The notes: a model not told the origin generated them from the sequence alone. A DNA stretch of 64,000 bases from Anthostomella pinea (GCA_963556695.1 CAUWAG010000020.1:4836001-4900000), one strand, 5' to 3'. Counted from the first letter of the stretch, positions 39,840 through 52,247 are shown. Program-made: numbers and translations.

Positions 39840-41851
39840 ATGAAGTCGTCAACCTTTGCGCCGTTAGCGGCCGTCTTCTCGGCACTCTTAGCTCTCCCAC
39901 AGCTTGCGACCGCATTTTACCTGCCAGGTGTCGCGCCGACGTCCTACCAGCCTGGGAGCAGTGTTCCCCTATATGTCAACAGCATCAAGCCAGTTGCCGC
40001 CCCCGATGCGCGCCTCCACTCCGTCATGGCCTACGACTATTACGAGCCCAAGTTTCAGTTCTGCCAGCCCGAAGGCGGTCCGAAATATGTATCCGAGAGC
40101 CTGGGGAGTATCCTATTCGGCGATCGCATAATGACGTCCCCCTTCAACCTGCAGATGGCCCGGAACGAATCGTGTACCAAGCTATGCACAGCGACGTACG
40201 ATATGCCCTCGGCCCACTTTGTCAACAAGCGCATAATGAAGGGCTATGCCTTGAGTTGGCTGGTAGATGGGCTTCCCGCAGGTCAGAACCTGCTGGACGA
40301 TCTGACCGGGACGACATTCTACAGTCCCGGCTTTGCCATGGGCCAGATCTCCCAGACCGACCCCGACGGCCCAACCTTCTTCAACAACCACTACGACATT
40401 GTTATCGAATATCATAAAGTTAGGGGGAATGCGGATCAGCTGAGGGTGGTGGGGGTTATTGTGCAGCCGGCCACCAGGGCATACAAGTCGGGAAACGAAA
40501 ACGATCTGGATTGCAACGATAACGGAATACCACCCGTGGTTCTTTCGGAAGACCCCGACACGACGACAGATGTCACGTTTACCTACAGCGTCTACTGGAC
40601 AGAATCACCAACTGCCTGGGCCACTCGATGGGACAAGTACCTGCACGTCTTCGACCCCAAGATCCACTGGTTCTCTCTTGTCAACTCGGCCGTTGTCGTC
40701 GTCTTCCTGACTGTGACGGTCACGTCGGTGCTGTTCAGAGCTCTGAAGAAGGATATTGCCAGATACAACCGTCTGGATCAGATTAATCTCGAGGACCTTT
40801 CTGGCACATCGGCTCTTGAGGATGGCGTCCAGGAGGATTCTGGCTGGAAACTGGTACACGGCGATGTGTTCCGTACTCCGGCGCATCCTCTATTGCTCTC
40901 GGTCTTCCTTGGCAATGGCGCGCAATTGTTTGTCATGACCGGTTTCACCATCTGCTTCGCGCTGCTGGGTTTCCTGTCGCCCTCGAACCGTGGCTCTCTT
41001 GGAACCATCATGGTGTTCCTCTACACGCTGCTTAGCTTTGTTGGCGGCTATGTCTCGGCAAGGGTCTACAAGTCGATGAATGGTGAGAAGTGGAAGCTGA
41101 ACATGGGATCGACCCCTCTCCTCGTTCCCGGCATCGTCTTTTCGACATTCTTCTTCCTCAACCTCTTCCTGTGGGCCAATGGTGCCGCTGGTGCTGTACC
41201 ATTCACCACCATGCTGGTCATCGTTGGCATCTGGTTCATCATCTCTGTGCCGCTCTCAGTCGCCGGGTCCTGGCTTGGTTTCCGCGCTCCAGTCTTTGAG
41301 CCTCCCGTGCGAACAAACCAGATCCCGCGCCAGATTCCCCCAGCTACCACCTACCTGAAGCCGATTCCGAGCATGCTCCTAGTGGGTATTCTGCCCTTTG
41401 GTGCCATCTTCGTCGAGCTCTACTTCATCATGAGCTCCATCTGGTTCAGCAAGATCTACTACATGTTCGGCTTCCTCTTCCTATGCTATGGTCTGATGAT
41501 CATCACCTGCGCCGCGGTCACAGTGCTTATGGTGTACTTCCTCCTGTGCGCCGAGAACTACCACTGGCAATGGAGAGCTTTTCTGGCAGCTGGCATGAGC
41601 GCTGGCTACATCTTCGCTAACGCCTTGATATACCTGATAAGCAAGCTATCCCTAGGTGGCTTGTCTGGTACAGTCCTCTACATCGGATACAGCGCCCTGC
41701 TATCGTTCCTCTTCTTCATTCTGACAGGTATGGCTCACCCCCTCACATTCCAGGGAATGACTCGTAACTAATGTCGTATCTAGGGTCCATTGGCTTTTTC
41801 GCCAGTTGGTGGTTCGTACAGAAGATCTATGGCTCAATTAAGATCGACTGA
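39840..41851 (+). CDS. Transmembrane 9 superfamily protein (EMP70/nonaspanin)
   Basis: I choose Met 39840 because it starts a clear signal peptide (MKSSTFAPLAAVFSALLALPQ, cleavage after ATA). The exons are 39840-41727 and 41784-41851, joined across a 56-bp intron with an ACTAATG branch, giving 651 residues. A large lumenal domain (FYLPGVAPTSY, then CQPEGGPKYVSESLGSIL and NESCTKLC) is followed by nine membrane segments from ~285 on, with PLLLSVFLGNGAQL and GYVSARVYKSMNG between them. The second exon supplies the final helix and the cytosolic KIYGSIKID tail, whose K-x-D ending is the COPI-binding, Golgi-retention type found in this family. The likely role is in Golgi/endosome sorting of membrane proteins and in adhesion. 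Confidence 0.95.
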
Positions 41852-42908
41852 GCTTCCTCCGCATTTGGAATTTACTGGTCCCATTCCATGGTTTGGCGAT
41901 CTACCATGTCGACCATGTCTGTACTATAGTAGTGTACCACCAGCATGAGTGCCTTGCTTATGTACGTTATGCTTCAGTCGTCTCTGATTACGGGCAGAAT
42001 GAGCTCCAAGTCTGGTCACATGCATGAGCGAAGCGGTGGTTAGGGTTTGAAGTTGGGCGTCGAAAGGAGGTCGCTGCACCTTCTTGATCCAATGGTGTAA
42101 ATAGATGCTTAGCACTGGGTAGGCTAGACAAAGAAGCCGATGGCTTCCAAAGCAACGAATAGACGTTTTTAGTATCATCACATCAGCGTGGCCTGATGCG
42201 TACAGGTATGATGTGAGTGAAGTTTGTTACGAGGATGGTCGAGAACTACCAACTACTTTTGGACCATTGAAACGCGAGATGAGACTACGCTTTGGATGAA
42301 TGGTGGTGGTTCGCTCTCTTTTGATGCTCGCTTCATACAGCGCTCTCGTCACTGTCAGAGACTCTTGACGTAGCGACCTTAGTTATCACCTCATCGACCT
42401 GAGGGCTAACAAGAATCTGGAGTACAGCGTGTCCAGTCTTTTCAGTTCAGCGCGAGACAGTCCCTAAGATCCCGGTACTAGAGGTGCACTGTGCTTGAGA
42501 TTTATGCCGTGACACAGTCTTACCACTAGCTAGGGAGATTGGGAACGGCTTTGTTGAGTTTTTCTTCGCTTTAATTTTGCCCTGGGTGCCAAACCTGAAC
42601 AGCTAACTTAATTGCCAACTCTTGGGGGACGGCTGCCGCGAACATTTCCCAGGAACGCTGCTTGATGTTGGAAATCGAGAGTGATTTCTTGAAGCTCGAC
42701 AGATTCTGGAAATGAATTCTCGCTTGTACTGCTCATCACCGGAATCGATGAACTCTCCATGCTGCCTACAGGTTCCAACAGCCGGACTTCTGCACCCTGT
42801 TTGTCAACTTAGAATCTTTAGCTGTTCGTACACATCGAGTGCGAAAGACGAGAGAAACGGCACGCAAACTGTAACTTAGAAAAAAACCCGAGGAGCCAAC
42901 AGCAATAT
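41852..42908. other. Intergenic region, about 1 kb
   Basis: Only short random frames. I find no gene, RNA or repeat. Confidence 0.4.
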
Positions 42909-43762
42909 TCATTGGATGTCCCCCCGGTCCCCAACCCGCCACTGTTCAACCCACTGCTTCACACTCTCGTAGTCCCGACAAGTCTTCGCGTTGTTCCAGC
43001 CCGACGTCACATGATTTTCATCCGGATACTCCACGTTCGTATCTGACGCGCACATGAGGGATCGTCTCAGGTAGTCGAAGCAGTGGGCTACGTGGTGCAG
43101 GTCGTCCATCGCGGCGAGCTTCTCCACGAAGGGGTTTGCGGAACCGTTGTCGCTCTGCGATCTTTGCAAGACGGCGTAGTAGGCTACACGGATTCCGTGC
43201 TACATGTGAGACTCGTTAATGGCATTCGAGCTTGGATGCGGGAGGAGGTGGGAGGCAGGAGACATACGACACAATGTATCTGGTGGAATACTGCAATGCT
43301 TCCTACTCGGTCATGTGTAATCGCATCATGCCGCACAAAACCGCGCCCAACTACAAGTGGTCAGCCAGGAAATCTCAATACCAATACCTCGTAATATGCA
43401 CTCGCCTGGGTATATCGATTCCCACGCTCTCTCGGTCTCTTCGGTCGGGGGGCCAGAGAAAGAGATGTTTTGACGCCAAACTTGAGCCTCGTTCCCCAAA
43501 GATGCTGGTGAAAATCATTAGCTTGGGATTGAGAACCACGGGATCGAGAAGGTTTCTTACGCAGTAGGCCTGTGGAATCAGGCGATGACGATGTTGACAC
43601 TCGTCCGGCTAGAAATCCGGCAGCGGCAGCACATAGAACTAGCAAGACGGTGATGAGACGGTGGGAAGCTGCCCCAGATTTATGATGGCCTGAATCATTC
43701 GCTTCAACGTCCGAGGTCTTCAAGGGAAGATATCTGTGGTAGGCTGCGAACTTGAAGACCAT
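42909..43762 (-). CDS. UstYa-like (DUF3328) oxidase, single-pass membrane protein
   Basis: Predicted exons on the minus strand are 43762-43561, 43504-43406, 43350-43268 and 43199-42909, giving 224 residues. An N-terminal cytosolic stretch is followed by a membrane helix (LITVLLVLCAAAAGFLAG, ~36-53). Family features are the N-x-S-F-S-x-PP segment (NISFSGPPTEETERAW), GRGFV, and two copper-type HxxHC motifs, FHQIHC and HHVAHC(FDYLR). UstYa-like enzymes oxidise and cyclise peptides and other fungal secondary metabolites. Intron 2 appears to be of the rare GC-AG type (AG|GCGAGT at 43405). The only nearby GT site would leave a 37-bp intron and add residues not expected in the family. A bZIP regulator lies 0.8 kb upstream. 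No peptide precursor gene was recognised. Confidence 0.8.
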
Positions 43763-44573
43763 TGTGTGTGTGGTGGGAAGAATCACTGTAGGCAGAGAAT
43801 ACCGTTGCGATGTAGCTTGATCTTCGTTTACAAGTCAGCATCCTCCGATTTCTCCTCATTCTTGTTGTTGCGATATCGTAAAGGTTGAATGTAGCAGAGC
43901 AGTGCTTGCAATCTAGATGAAGCCCTGCACTACATAGGAGCTGCCTTTCCTGGAACAAGATTAGATACGGAGGTTGCAGCGAAACGGGCAGGCGACAGCG
44001 GCGGTTGGGCCTATCACATTGTCGAGATAAGTACCGATGCGGCTATATTGAAGACTGCTTGATTTGGTAGGTGGGTAGGTCGCTGCAGGGGACATATTGC
44101 GTGAATTCAGAGAACATCAAATAACAACAGACACACTCTTGGCCAGGCCCGCTGCTCCAACGGATATGTTACTGGTAAAGGGGAGACAGGACCAATGAGT
44201 TCATTGTCGCGGGGCCCATTCCACAAGTAGGGGAATATAACAATGACCCGGCGGATCTTGGCCTCGAATGGCTGAGACAACGGGGACGATGCTGTTAGAT
44301 TGGCGACAAGAATTAGATGCACACTCCTGGACGAAGTATATGGGTACGAGCTGTATGCATTTCATGATCCATGCTACTGTCAGGTCATTCCATCATATTG
44401 CAGACATTCTTCGATCGCCCTTCAGCATCGTAGGTTGACGATGATGATATGCAGGTCTAGATCCACGGGCTCACCTAGCTGTTTCACGAATGCAATTCGG
44501 TCATCAAAGCAGAGAAGGTCTCAAGACACTCACTGTGCGTGAAGCCCCAATGCCATTAGGATGGCGTGTATCG
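43763..44573. other. Intergenic region
   Basis: About 810 bp between the two minus-strand genes, including the presumed UstYa-like promoter. No recognised feature. Confidence 0.35.
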
Positions 44574-45882
44574 TCACTGCGCTTTCATCGACAACGATTC
44601 CGCGCCGCGTAGTCTCCGCCAGTAATTGCTCTGATCGACGATTTTGCGATCAAAGACGAACCACCAACGCTCGAAAAGCACCTGCCCGACCTCCCACGCG
44701 GTCGCTGCGTGTATGTCAACATCCTGTGTTTGAACCAGTATGGCTGATTTATAGATGAAGAAGGAAGGGGAACAACAAAGCTTGTTCTGGAATATAAGGC
44801 TCAGGGTCTTGGGACGGGATGTTTTTATACGTACCCTCGCACGGGTCGTTCCCCCAGATCCGCACACCCTCGGCGGCATCCTCCAGGTCGTACGCCAGCT
44901 GGACCAGGGCGAGTGGGCCGGCTGCGGCCGGGGGCCGCGCTTCGTCCGGCAGACAGAGCAGCATGATAATGCGCTCGCGGACGCTGGGCCACGGCAGCAT
45001 GTCGATCACCGGGTGGTGTGGCACCGAGATCTGAGACGGTGTCGGTCGCCACGTCGCCGGCAGCTGCAGCGTCGAGGCGGGCGTGTGCGTGCCGTCGTTG
45101 AACGGCGAGGTGGCTGTCATTTCCCACAGGGATGAGTTGCACTTGATCCGGGATCCGATGCGTAGAAACGCTTTTAGGAGGGTGAGCTCGTTCACGGGGA
45201 GGAGATAGGAGTCTGGGAACGACAGATCGTCGACGTCCTTTATTACCGGGGGCCTTGCCGGGGAGTAGGCAAAAAGCGCAGCAGGGTCTACGGTCGAGGG
45301 GAACGAGAACGAGCTGCATGCGTCGCTAGGCATGAAGATTGCATCATGCTCGTTCGACAGATCGCTTCCGTCAAAGCCGTGAAGATACTCCTCGTTTGAA
45401 AGCAGCTCTTGGGTCGTTGGCTCCGAGGCTTCAGTCGGCCACAACGTCTCCAAGCAGACATCTACCCCCTCCGAACCCCTTGACTGCTCGTGAGAAGCAT
45501 CGCCGGGCTCCTGCAGTGGTGGTGTGGCGACTTGATGGACTTCAGCCGAGAGACAGCTTTGGTCTGCGGTACCCTCCACAGACCCATTGCTCTGAGGGGT
45601 GGAGCTGGATGTTGATGCAGTATCCCTGGCGACTGTACGGCCTTTGGCGTGTCTCTTCCGCTCTCCTAACAGAACATGTCAGAAGATGCTTTGGCATCAG
45701 AATGCTCAAGGCAGCTCACGGTATCGACGTTGGGCTAGTACATTCAGCACCCGCCTGCGTTCAGCAGCGTCCTCGTCGATGTTGGGGACGGCTAATGACG
45801 GAGCCGGCTTTTGGATTCTCTGCCTCGTCTTTGGTCGACCGTAGCCTTGATCGGCTGGTAACGCGTCTACCTCTGGGGTCAT
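44574..45882 (-). CDS. bZIP transcription factor with DUF3425 domain
   Basis: Exons 45882-45720, 45665-44835 and 44704-44574 (introns 54 and 130 bp) give 374 residues. The basic region spans the first junction, RRRVLNVLAQRRYR|ERKRHAKG, with the N-x2-AQ-x2-YR pattern of fungal bZIP proteins. A long leucine zipper is not evident. The DUF3425 part covers LPVNELTLLKAFLRIGSRIKC, then LPATWRPTPSQISVPHHPVIDMLPWPSVRER and, after the last junction, WEVGQVLFERWWFVFDRKIV, the usual C-terminal signature. Proteins of this type regulate stress responses and secondary-metabolite genes. It lies upstream of and in the same orientation as the UstYa-like gene, so a local regulatory link is possible but unproven. 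Confidence 0.88.
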
Positions 45883-47058
45883 GATGGACAACTGTGATCC
45901 CTGGTTTCTGTAGCGGAGCGTTATGGTAGAGCGTTATGGTAGTCAGGGGTGGAAAAGGGGCTGCTGCTTCTTCGCCACGTTTTGGTCGGATGATATCACT
46001 TAAGCATGACTTGGAGGAATGCGACAGATGTGGGAGTTCAAGAAACCCCCAGACTTTGGAGCCGGAGTGGCATTTCAGAGGATGGTGTTTAGGGGCCACA
46101 AGGCGCAAGCATACCCTTCTCCGACGTCGTTACAGCTAACACAGCGCCATGTGGGGAGCCATTACACAGTGCTGGCAATATATATATGCACTAGCCAACG
46201 TAGACAATGAAGTAGACTTGCACTGTATGAACACTGTACAACCGTGATGACTCGACGAGAGGCTCGTTAGTCGGCTGTCAACCTTGTTGTAACAGTCTCG
46301 GAAGACGTCTTGACGGGTATCTTATCCGGATGTACCTATGGTGAAGCGCTGCCATGGACGAACTTCGAGCTTGCAGGTATGGGATCTTCTATCTGTGCAA
46401 AAGTGAGTTCACCAGAAGGGAGAAAGCATACTGGCGCGTTGGTGGTAGCTTGGTAGGACATAACGAGGATTTGCGGCTGAACGTTGGCGCATCAGACAGG
46501 TACACTCGTGGTACACGAGGCTCGTTGCTGATAATGATGTAGCAAGGCACGTTGATCTGCCCATCGAAGTTTCCTCAGTATCTTTCGCCATGTTTTATCG
46601 TAGGTATCGAGTGTGTACACAGCCGAAGACGACCCCGTAAGGGCAAGCGAGACATGGTTTGTTCACTGTGCTTGATATCCACAGGTTGTAACAGGGGGGC
46701 TATCAGTTTGGCAAAGCTTTGTGGTATCGATTGACTATATCATAAGACTAAGCCATGCGTGAGAGGCGCCTGGTGGTCCAGGTGTGTATTAGACATGCGA
46801 GCCGCCAATAAGCTCGTCGCAAGGAGCAGACGCAATATGAAAAAGACCCGTGGAATGATGCGCTACTAGTCCACAAGTGCTTGATATCGTCGGAACCCGC
46901 GCCAGATACCTGAAGATGGCTTCAACGTTGTTCATACCGCGGCTGCTAAACCACCTCGGGCCCTATTGTGACCGCTTGCGCTCTACGAGTGCAGCTGCAG
47001 CACCCTAGAGGAACATGCTACTACGCACTGCCAGACCATGGCTATGTGAGTATGTCAG

Positions 47059-47089
47059 AATCAAAAGACTCAAGCTGAGTCTTTTGATT
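47059..47089. repeat. Perfect 14-bp inverted repeat (hairpin)
   Basis: Two 14-base arms (AATCAAAAGACTCA and its exact complement) are separated by AGC. The arms contain ACTCA/TGAGT half-sites of the AP-1/Gcn4 (bZIP) type. It may be a protein-binding palindrome or an RNA hairpin. Confidence 0.55.
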
Positions 47090-48580
47090 TAGAGTCCCTA
47101 CTGGGGAGATGCCGTCTTTCAAAGGGACACAAACCTCTGTCTATTTCCAAACATACTCGCAAGGGGGAACTTGGAAGGGGGCAAGCCATCAGCAGGGCAC
47201 TATGAGCATGGTTGATACTTGCAGGTCATCAAAGTCGGAAGATCAACCCGCGTCCTCCCCGTCGATTTCCCGGACAAATCCCAGGATCAGTCATTCGAAT
47301 CTGTCAGCCCTTGCTACTCTTGGAAGTGTTAGGAGTGACCCCGTTGCTTGCTGCATGTTCAGGCGCATTGAATCAGCAGCCGGCAGATAGGACAAGAGCC
47401 TCAGATGCCAGGCTTGTTGTTGTAGAGCTACTCGCATAGTTGGAAGAATTCATGTTGCGATGTTTGCGATGCTGATAGCTGTACGAGGCGAGGTACACTG
47501 AACTCTCATAAGTCTCCGTACACGACCCTTCCAGCAAGCAACGGTATATTTATCAAATCGGAATAAGCACACCGGAATGAGCAGTTTGATCTTTATTGAC
47601 CATCCTCGACGCTTATTCTGGCGCTTATTCCAGTATCTCTAACTATCCTACTGGTGGTCTAGAATCTTGCCAACATGCGCATACGGAGACTTATGAGGGC
47701 TGAGTGCAGCTGTCCGGCTGCCCAGAGGTCGCTCTCTGCTGGGATGGAGCATGGCTTCCAGCCCCATGTTGCGTGCAGGGCCAGAACCACCTGCAGTGCT
47801 GCCAGTGGTCATCCTTGACGAATCTGGCATATAGCAAATTGAAGTCTGTCGATCGGCATTCCTGACGTTTTGGGGCTGTTGCTAATAAGTCCCTTCTTGT
47901 CAGATTTGTCTGTGTGCTGATTCCAACCGAGCCTTCGCTGACGTGAGAATAGACCAAATTCAGGCGCTGAGCTGTGCTTCGTGAGACCATATGACTTCCT
48001 GCTGCGACTTATCAAACGAGTTGATCATACGGCCACATGAGGTTCTAAAGCCGTCCGTTCCGATCTGTCAGTCAATTTCAAGTGTCTGCCGGAAATCAAA
48101 CATATTGGACATCGGATTTGATTGACTGTGCTGTGCTCGAGTATAGCCGGAATTAGAAGAGACAAGAGTCGTAATCTGCTCGGTGGTGGCACAGCGTCCC
48201 CGATTTCCAGATTCGTTGCAACCGACACGTGCATGCCGTGTCATCTCGATCAATGATGCCCAGATCAGCTGTTCAGGTAAAATAAGAGCAGCTGGCTCAG
48301 CCCTATAAAACAACCTGTTAAGTAACAATCGTCTCTGTCAGATTGGACTCGACCCCTTCCGTTGCGGTGGTTGCCTATGGGTCCTTCATGAATCGCTTCT
48401 TCGCCCCGTAGCCTGTGAGCCTCTCGCTTCTCAATATCAATCATGCTGGCGTCAGCTGTCATTGCTGGTGACATAATGGATTCCGTTCGAGTAAACCAAG
48501 CCTGTTACCAAAGGGTCGATGGCATGGGAACCGCGGCCTCCGTGGCAACATGGACCGTCTCTTACTCATCAACAGATGCT

Positions 48581-48672
48581 GGCCGTATGGCGCAATGGTC
48601 AAATGCGCCTGGTTGTGTTCTCGTTTGTGCGGTGGGCGACGAGAACAAGTGGGTTCGAATCCTGCTATGGCC
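48581..48672 (+). tRNA. tRNA-like sequence with anomalous anticodon region
   Basis: 92 nt. The acceptor stem GGCCGTA pairs with TATGGCC over seven pairs (one G-T). A perfect A box (TGGCGCAATGG) forms a 4-bp D stem, and a perfect B box (GGTTCGAATCC) gives a T arm with the standard TTCGAAT loop. The 39-nt middle part is 17 nt longer than in a class I tRNA and does not give a proper 5-bp anticodon stem. Instead it holds a 9-bp hairpin, TGTTCTCGT/ACGAGAACA. It resembles arginine tRNAs at the 5' end. I cannot assign an anticodon, and no T-run follows closely. It could be an intron-bearing tRNA that I mis-fold, or a tRNA pseudogene or tRNA-derived element. Confidence 0.4.
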
Positions 48673-50390
48673 CCCTTCTGACCCGGCTTGTGCGAGTCGA
48701 CAACCAGCACACGACAGTGGAGAGGCCCCTTATCGCAGAGCCCGATAGCCAAGCAGCTTGTCTCCACAACACCCACTCCTGCGAGGTTTTTCCCCTTGTG
48801 GTTTCCCTCGCCAGCAGATAACAAACACCTATTTCACCCACCAATGCGACATATATCGAACGGCTACTGGAACGATGTGTACACCAGAGTACTGAGGTTC
48901 ACTGGGTCGCTTAGTCACTGGATAGGAGATTTTTCTGACGGAATCGTGCTTGGGTATTGACTAAAACCATCTGGTCACTCCAGATTGGTACCGCTACAAC
49001 GAGGATAGGCTCGTGCGCGGATCTGAATGTATCTAGACTGACACCTCTATAACCTTGCGATGCAATGGCTCTGGGAGGCGTGGTTTGCCCTGTTGAGGGA
49101 CTGCACCCACGATAAATACAAAACAAAACAAACAAACAACAGATGCTGATCTTCAGGTTGCCCAGTGTGCTGCTTCAATCTTACTCGCGCGTATTCTTGA
49201 TGGGGGTAGCTTAGCCTCCACCAATGCTGACTGCATCGAAGGTTGTGGCAGAAGACCATTGGAACCGCATCGGCATCTCATGCGTAGGCGACCGCTTTTC
49301 TGTGGTTGTTCTCTGCGATGGACACTGCCGCCGGCATCTCGTAGACTCGTATGGTGGCTGTCAGCGCTAAGGCAGCTCTGTAGTCGACTTTGGGGGCTGT
49401 TCTAGTTTCAGTATCAGATAGTACTGTGTTGTTACGATTTGCGACACGTTGTTTTTAAAGTTCTTCAGCAAGCGTTTGTTGCAGATTGCCATCGGGCCCG
49501 AGGGCACGGACGGACGGGACGGACGTGCCCTACGGGTCGACGGTGTGCGACCCTGACCCTTGAGACTCGATACTATTACCAGAAGCCGCTGCTGTCGAGA
49601 TGTCGAATTGTCGACATCTACTTACCCGTGGTCTGTCTCTTGACTCCAGCATGGCCAAGATGCCGTCTCATACTGTTCCTCTCGCTTCGGGACATGGCGA
49701 TTCCGCTGGTGTCTTCAGGGTCGTCAGCTCGGTCCAGTGGGTTATCGTACGAGATCTCGTTCTTAACCTCTTCTAATGCCTTCGGGTACCGCAGACGGCG
49801 CGCAATACCGATAGGCTAAGACAACACCAGGCCTGGCTACTGGTAACTAGCAGCCCTTTTCATCTCGGCAGGGCGCGCTGACGTCCAGTCGTCGACAATG
49901 TCTGGCGAGTCTTGGTCGGCGACTCGGGAATAATACCATGGTGGGCTCAGCGGCGGTCAGCCCGGCGCTGCCCAGCTACAGACCTGCAGGGTGACACCGT
50001 CTTGTTTCACCGGGTCGATGGTCAATTTCCTGCACCCTGGCGGATTACATGGTGGGTTGCATGGTGGGAGCGGCCAGCCCGACCCGCAGCTCTGGAAGCC
50101 CTGCCGAATCGCATGGCTGGATGGCGAGTCCATGGCGGCGGCGCTGGTAGTGATGTCCTTCTTCTAGTACTGGTTAACAGGCATAGCCATCCCCGGATTC
50201 CCGAGGGATTCGTGGGCCTGCCCGTCGGAATCACTCTCCACTGCATTCATAACCCACCCGTCTCGCGCTCGCCTCTACCTGTACTTACTCTGTCCTTTCT
50301 CCCGTTTTGATCTTCGGCCGTGGCGCCCGCTCATTACGTCGCGACGTCTTGCTATCAGAGTTCACATCTCGGTGGCCAAAAGTGGCAGCC

Positions 50391-51447
50391 ATGTCTCCAA
50401 GAGTGAGTAGTAATGGCAACCTTCTGCGCCTTACCAAGGTGTATTATCACCAAGCTAATTTTGAGTTGAATAGTATGATGAAGCGCCCGAAGTGGCACCA
50501 CACAACTATCCTGAGGTCCATTATCCGCCAGCGGCGCCAGAAGTCGCGGCATATAATCAACACCAAACTCAACCTCAACCTCAACCTCATCAATATCCTC
50601 AACACAACTATCATACACCACCGGCAGTGACACCAATAAAACCATCCCCAGATTCAGCAACAATACACTCAGCAGCCTACACACCGAGGGCCGCGCACCC
50701 CGCTCCGTCGACGACAACCGGATACGACAACCGGTCAGCCTATGGCACGTTACCGTCGGAACGCGGCGCAAAGATGTCGAAACGAGTGTGCGGCTGCCCG
50801 GTACTAGTCTTCGTTCTGTCCGTCATCATCGCCTTGCTGTCGGCGGCTGTGATAGGGTTGGCCGCAGGGACTGGAATCGAAGCGAGCCGGGCAAATACCG
50901 CGGAAATGAAATTAGCCTCAGCGAACACATCGGGAAGCGCAACCCCCACGAGTACGGCCTCGTCGCCAACCGCAACGGCGTCGAACTTCAACGCCATCGA
51001 TCGGAACTGCTCTACCGACTCGGACAGCGTAACGGGGACGACTTACACGTCTCAATGTAAGTCTGGGGACAGCTACGCAGACTTGACGAGACCATCGCTA
51101 ATACGTGTATAGTCTATGGCAAGCCCACCTTCAAAGTCTACTGCAACAGCGACACACCAAACGGTCCACTTGCATCATTATTTGTTGGCAACTTCGACGA
51201 CTGTATAGACGCCTGTGCCTCCTGGTCTTCCTACGTACCGGGCGACTTCCCCGACAACTCCACGTCGATAAACGCCACTTGCTCCGGCGTGAGTTTCATC
51301 CCAGCATGGACAAATCGAACATTTGCGGTAGAAGGCAGTGCGCCCGGCAATTGCTACCTCAAGCCAGGACCGCAGAGCACGAACAAGCTGACGACTCCCA
51401 ATATCGGATCCGAAGTCCACGGCGCAATATTGCAGACGGGATCATAA
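50391..51447 (+). CDS. Single-pass surface protein with Pro-rich tail and PAN-like Cys domain
   Basis: Exons 50391-50402, 50474-51056 and 51113-51447 (introns 71 and 56 bp) give 309 residues. Exon 1 encodes only MSPR. The cytosolic part is rich in Pro, Gln, His and Tyr (a PQPQPQPHQYPQH run). One membrane helix follows (VLVFVLSVIIALLSAAVIGLAAG, ~114-137), then a Ser/Thr-rich stalk. The outer domain has regularly spaced Cys (FKVYCNSD, NFDDCIDACASW, NATCSGVSFIP, NCYLKPG), an arrangement like PAN/apple-type domains of fungal surface proteins. The topology is probably type II, with the N-terminus inside. It could be a wall sensor or adhesin. No ligand is known. Splice sites and phases agree well. 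Confidence 0.72.
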
Positions 51448-52186
51448 AAGCTCACGTAGCAGGCCATTAATTACTTTCGCACCACCACATTCACGACTAT
51501 ATTTGGTACGCCCAGCGGAGTGGAGTCAAAATGAGAGGAATCTTTGGGAGTTTGGTGTTGGTACGGGTGGAACAGCGTTTACGGCGAAAATATCCCATCT
51601 GCTTTACTCGGGATGGTCGCTGTCGCCGACTGGGCGAACCGACGACATCGGCGGATTCGTGTCCGTCCAGGGGGCTTGTCTCATAGGAGCTTTCTCAATC
51701 TTGGAGCCTGGCGCTTACAATTGGATCAGATACTGGACGGAATTCGGGCAGATTACCTAGAGAATCCCAATAGAAGAGTAATGACATCAAAACTGGCGCT
51801 GTGTAGCCAATGGGCGGCGAGTGACAAGTCGGTGGTACGTTGTCGTTTCAGCTCATCAGACGAAGGAAGTAGCTGTCAGCATTTGACAAGCCTGACCAGC
51901 ATCGGGAGCTGGTGGTTCAGAATCCTTGGGGCCACCGGCTGCCACATTCGGCCCCGTTGCGGTCTGGATGATCTGACGGTTTATTGTGTTATTAATCACT
52001 TGAGTAATATATATCCCCATTTTGTAACATCTGATCGAGAGACGGTATTACCGAACCTCCGTCACCACTTAGAGGTGCATGAGGCTGTACGTGCCGCTAT
52101 CTTGCTTCCACGCGGCCGTTGGAGAGATCGATACGGCGCAGTGGTGAATCGCTGTTGACAACGTGCTGGAAGCCGGCTGTGCCTCC
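51448..52186. other. Intergenic region
   Basis: Open frames overlap here, but none shows a domain or coding-like pattern. Probably 3' UTR and spacer. Confidence 0.3.
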
Positions 52187-52247
52187 TGTGCCTGTCTGTG
52201 CCTGTCTGTGCCTGTCTGTGCCTGTCTGTGCCTGTCTGTGCCTGTCT
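52187..52247 (+). repeat. 10-bp tandem repeat, about six copies
   Basis: Six near-perfect copies of the 10-mer CCTGTCTGTG in a row (52191 on). It is a minisatellite, likely variable in length between strains. Confidence 0.9.

Larger units (their letters stand above)
45883..50390. other. 4.5-kb gene-poor region
   Basis: GC-balanced DNA (so not the RIP-type AT-rich kind) with only short, unconvincing frames on both strands. Within it I support only a tRNA-like sequence (48581-48672) and a strong inverted repeat (47059-47089). Long non-coding RNA or relics of genes cannot be excluded. Confidence 0.4.

Noticed and set aside
43351..43387. GT-AG alternative for intron 2 of the UstYa-like gene
   Set aside because: At 37 bp it is shorter than the other introns, and it would insert residues that break the P-x-GRGFV region typical of the family.
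51544..52158. 204-codon plus-strand frame
   Set aside because: Overlaps another open frame, shows no domain, and its composition is unlike the neighbouring genes.
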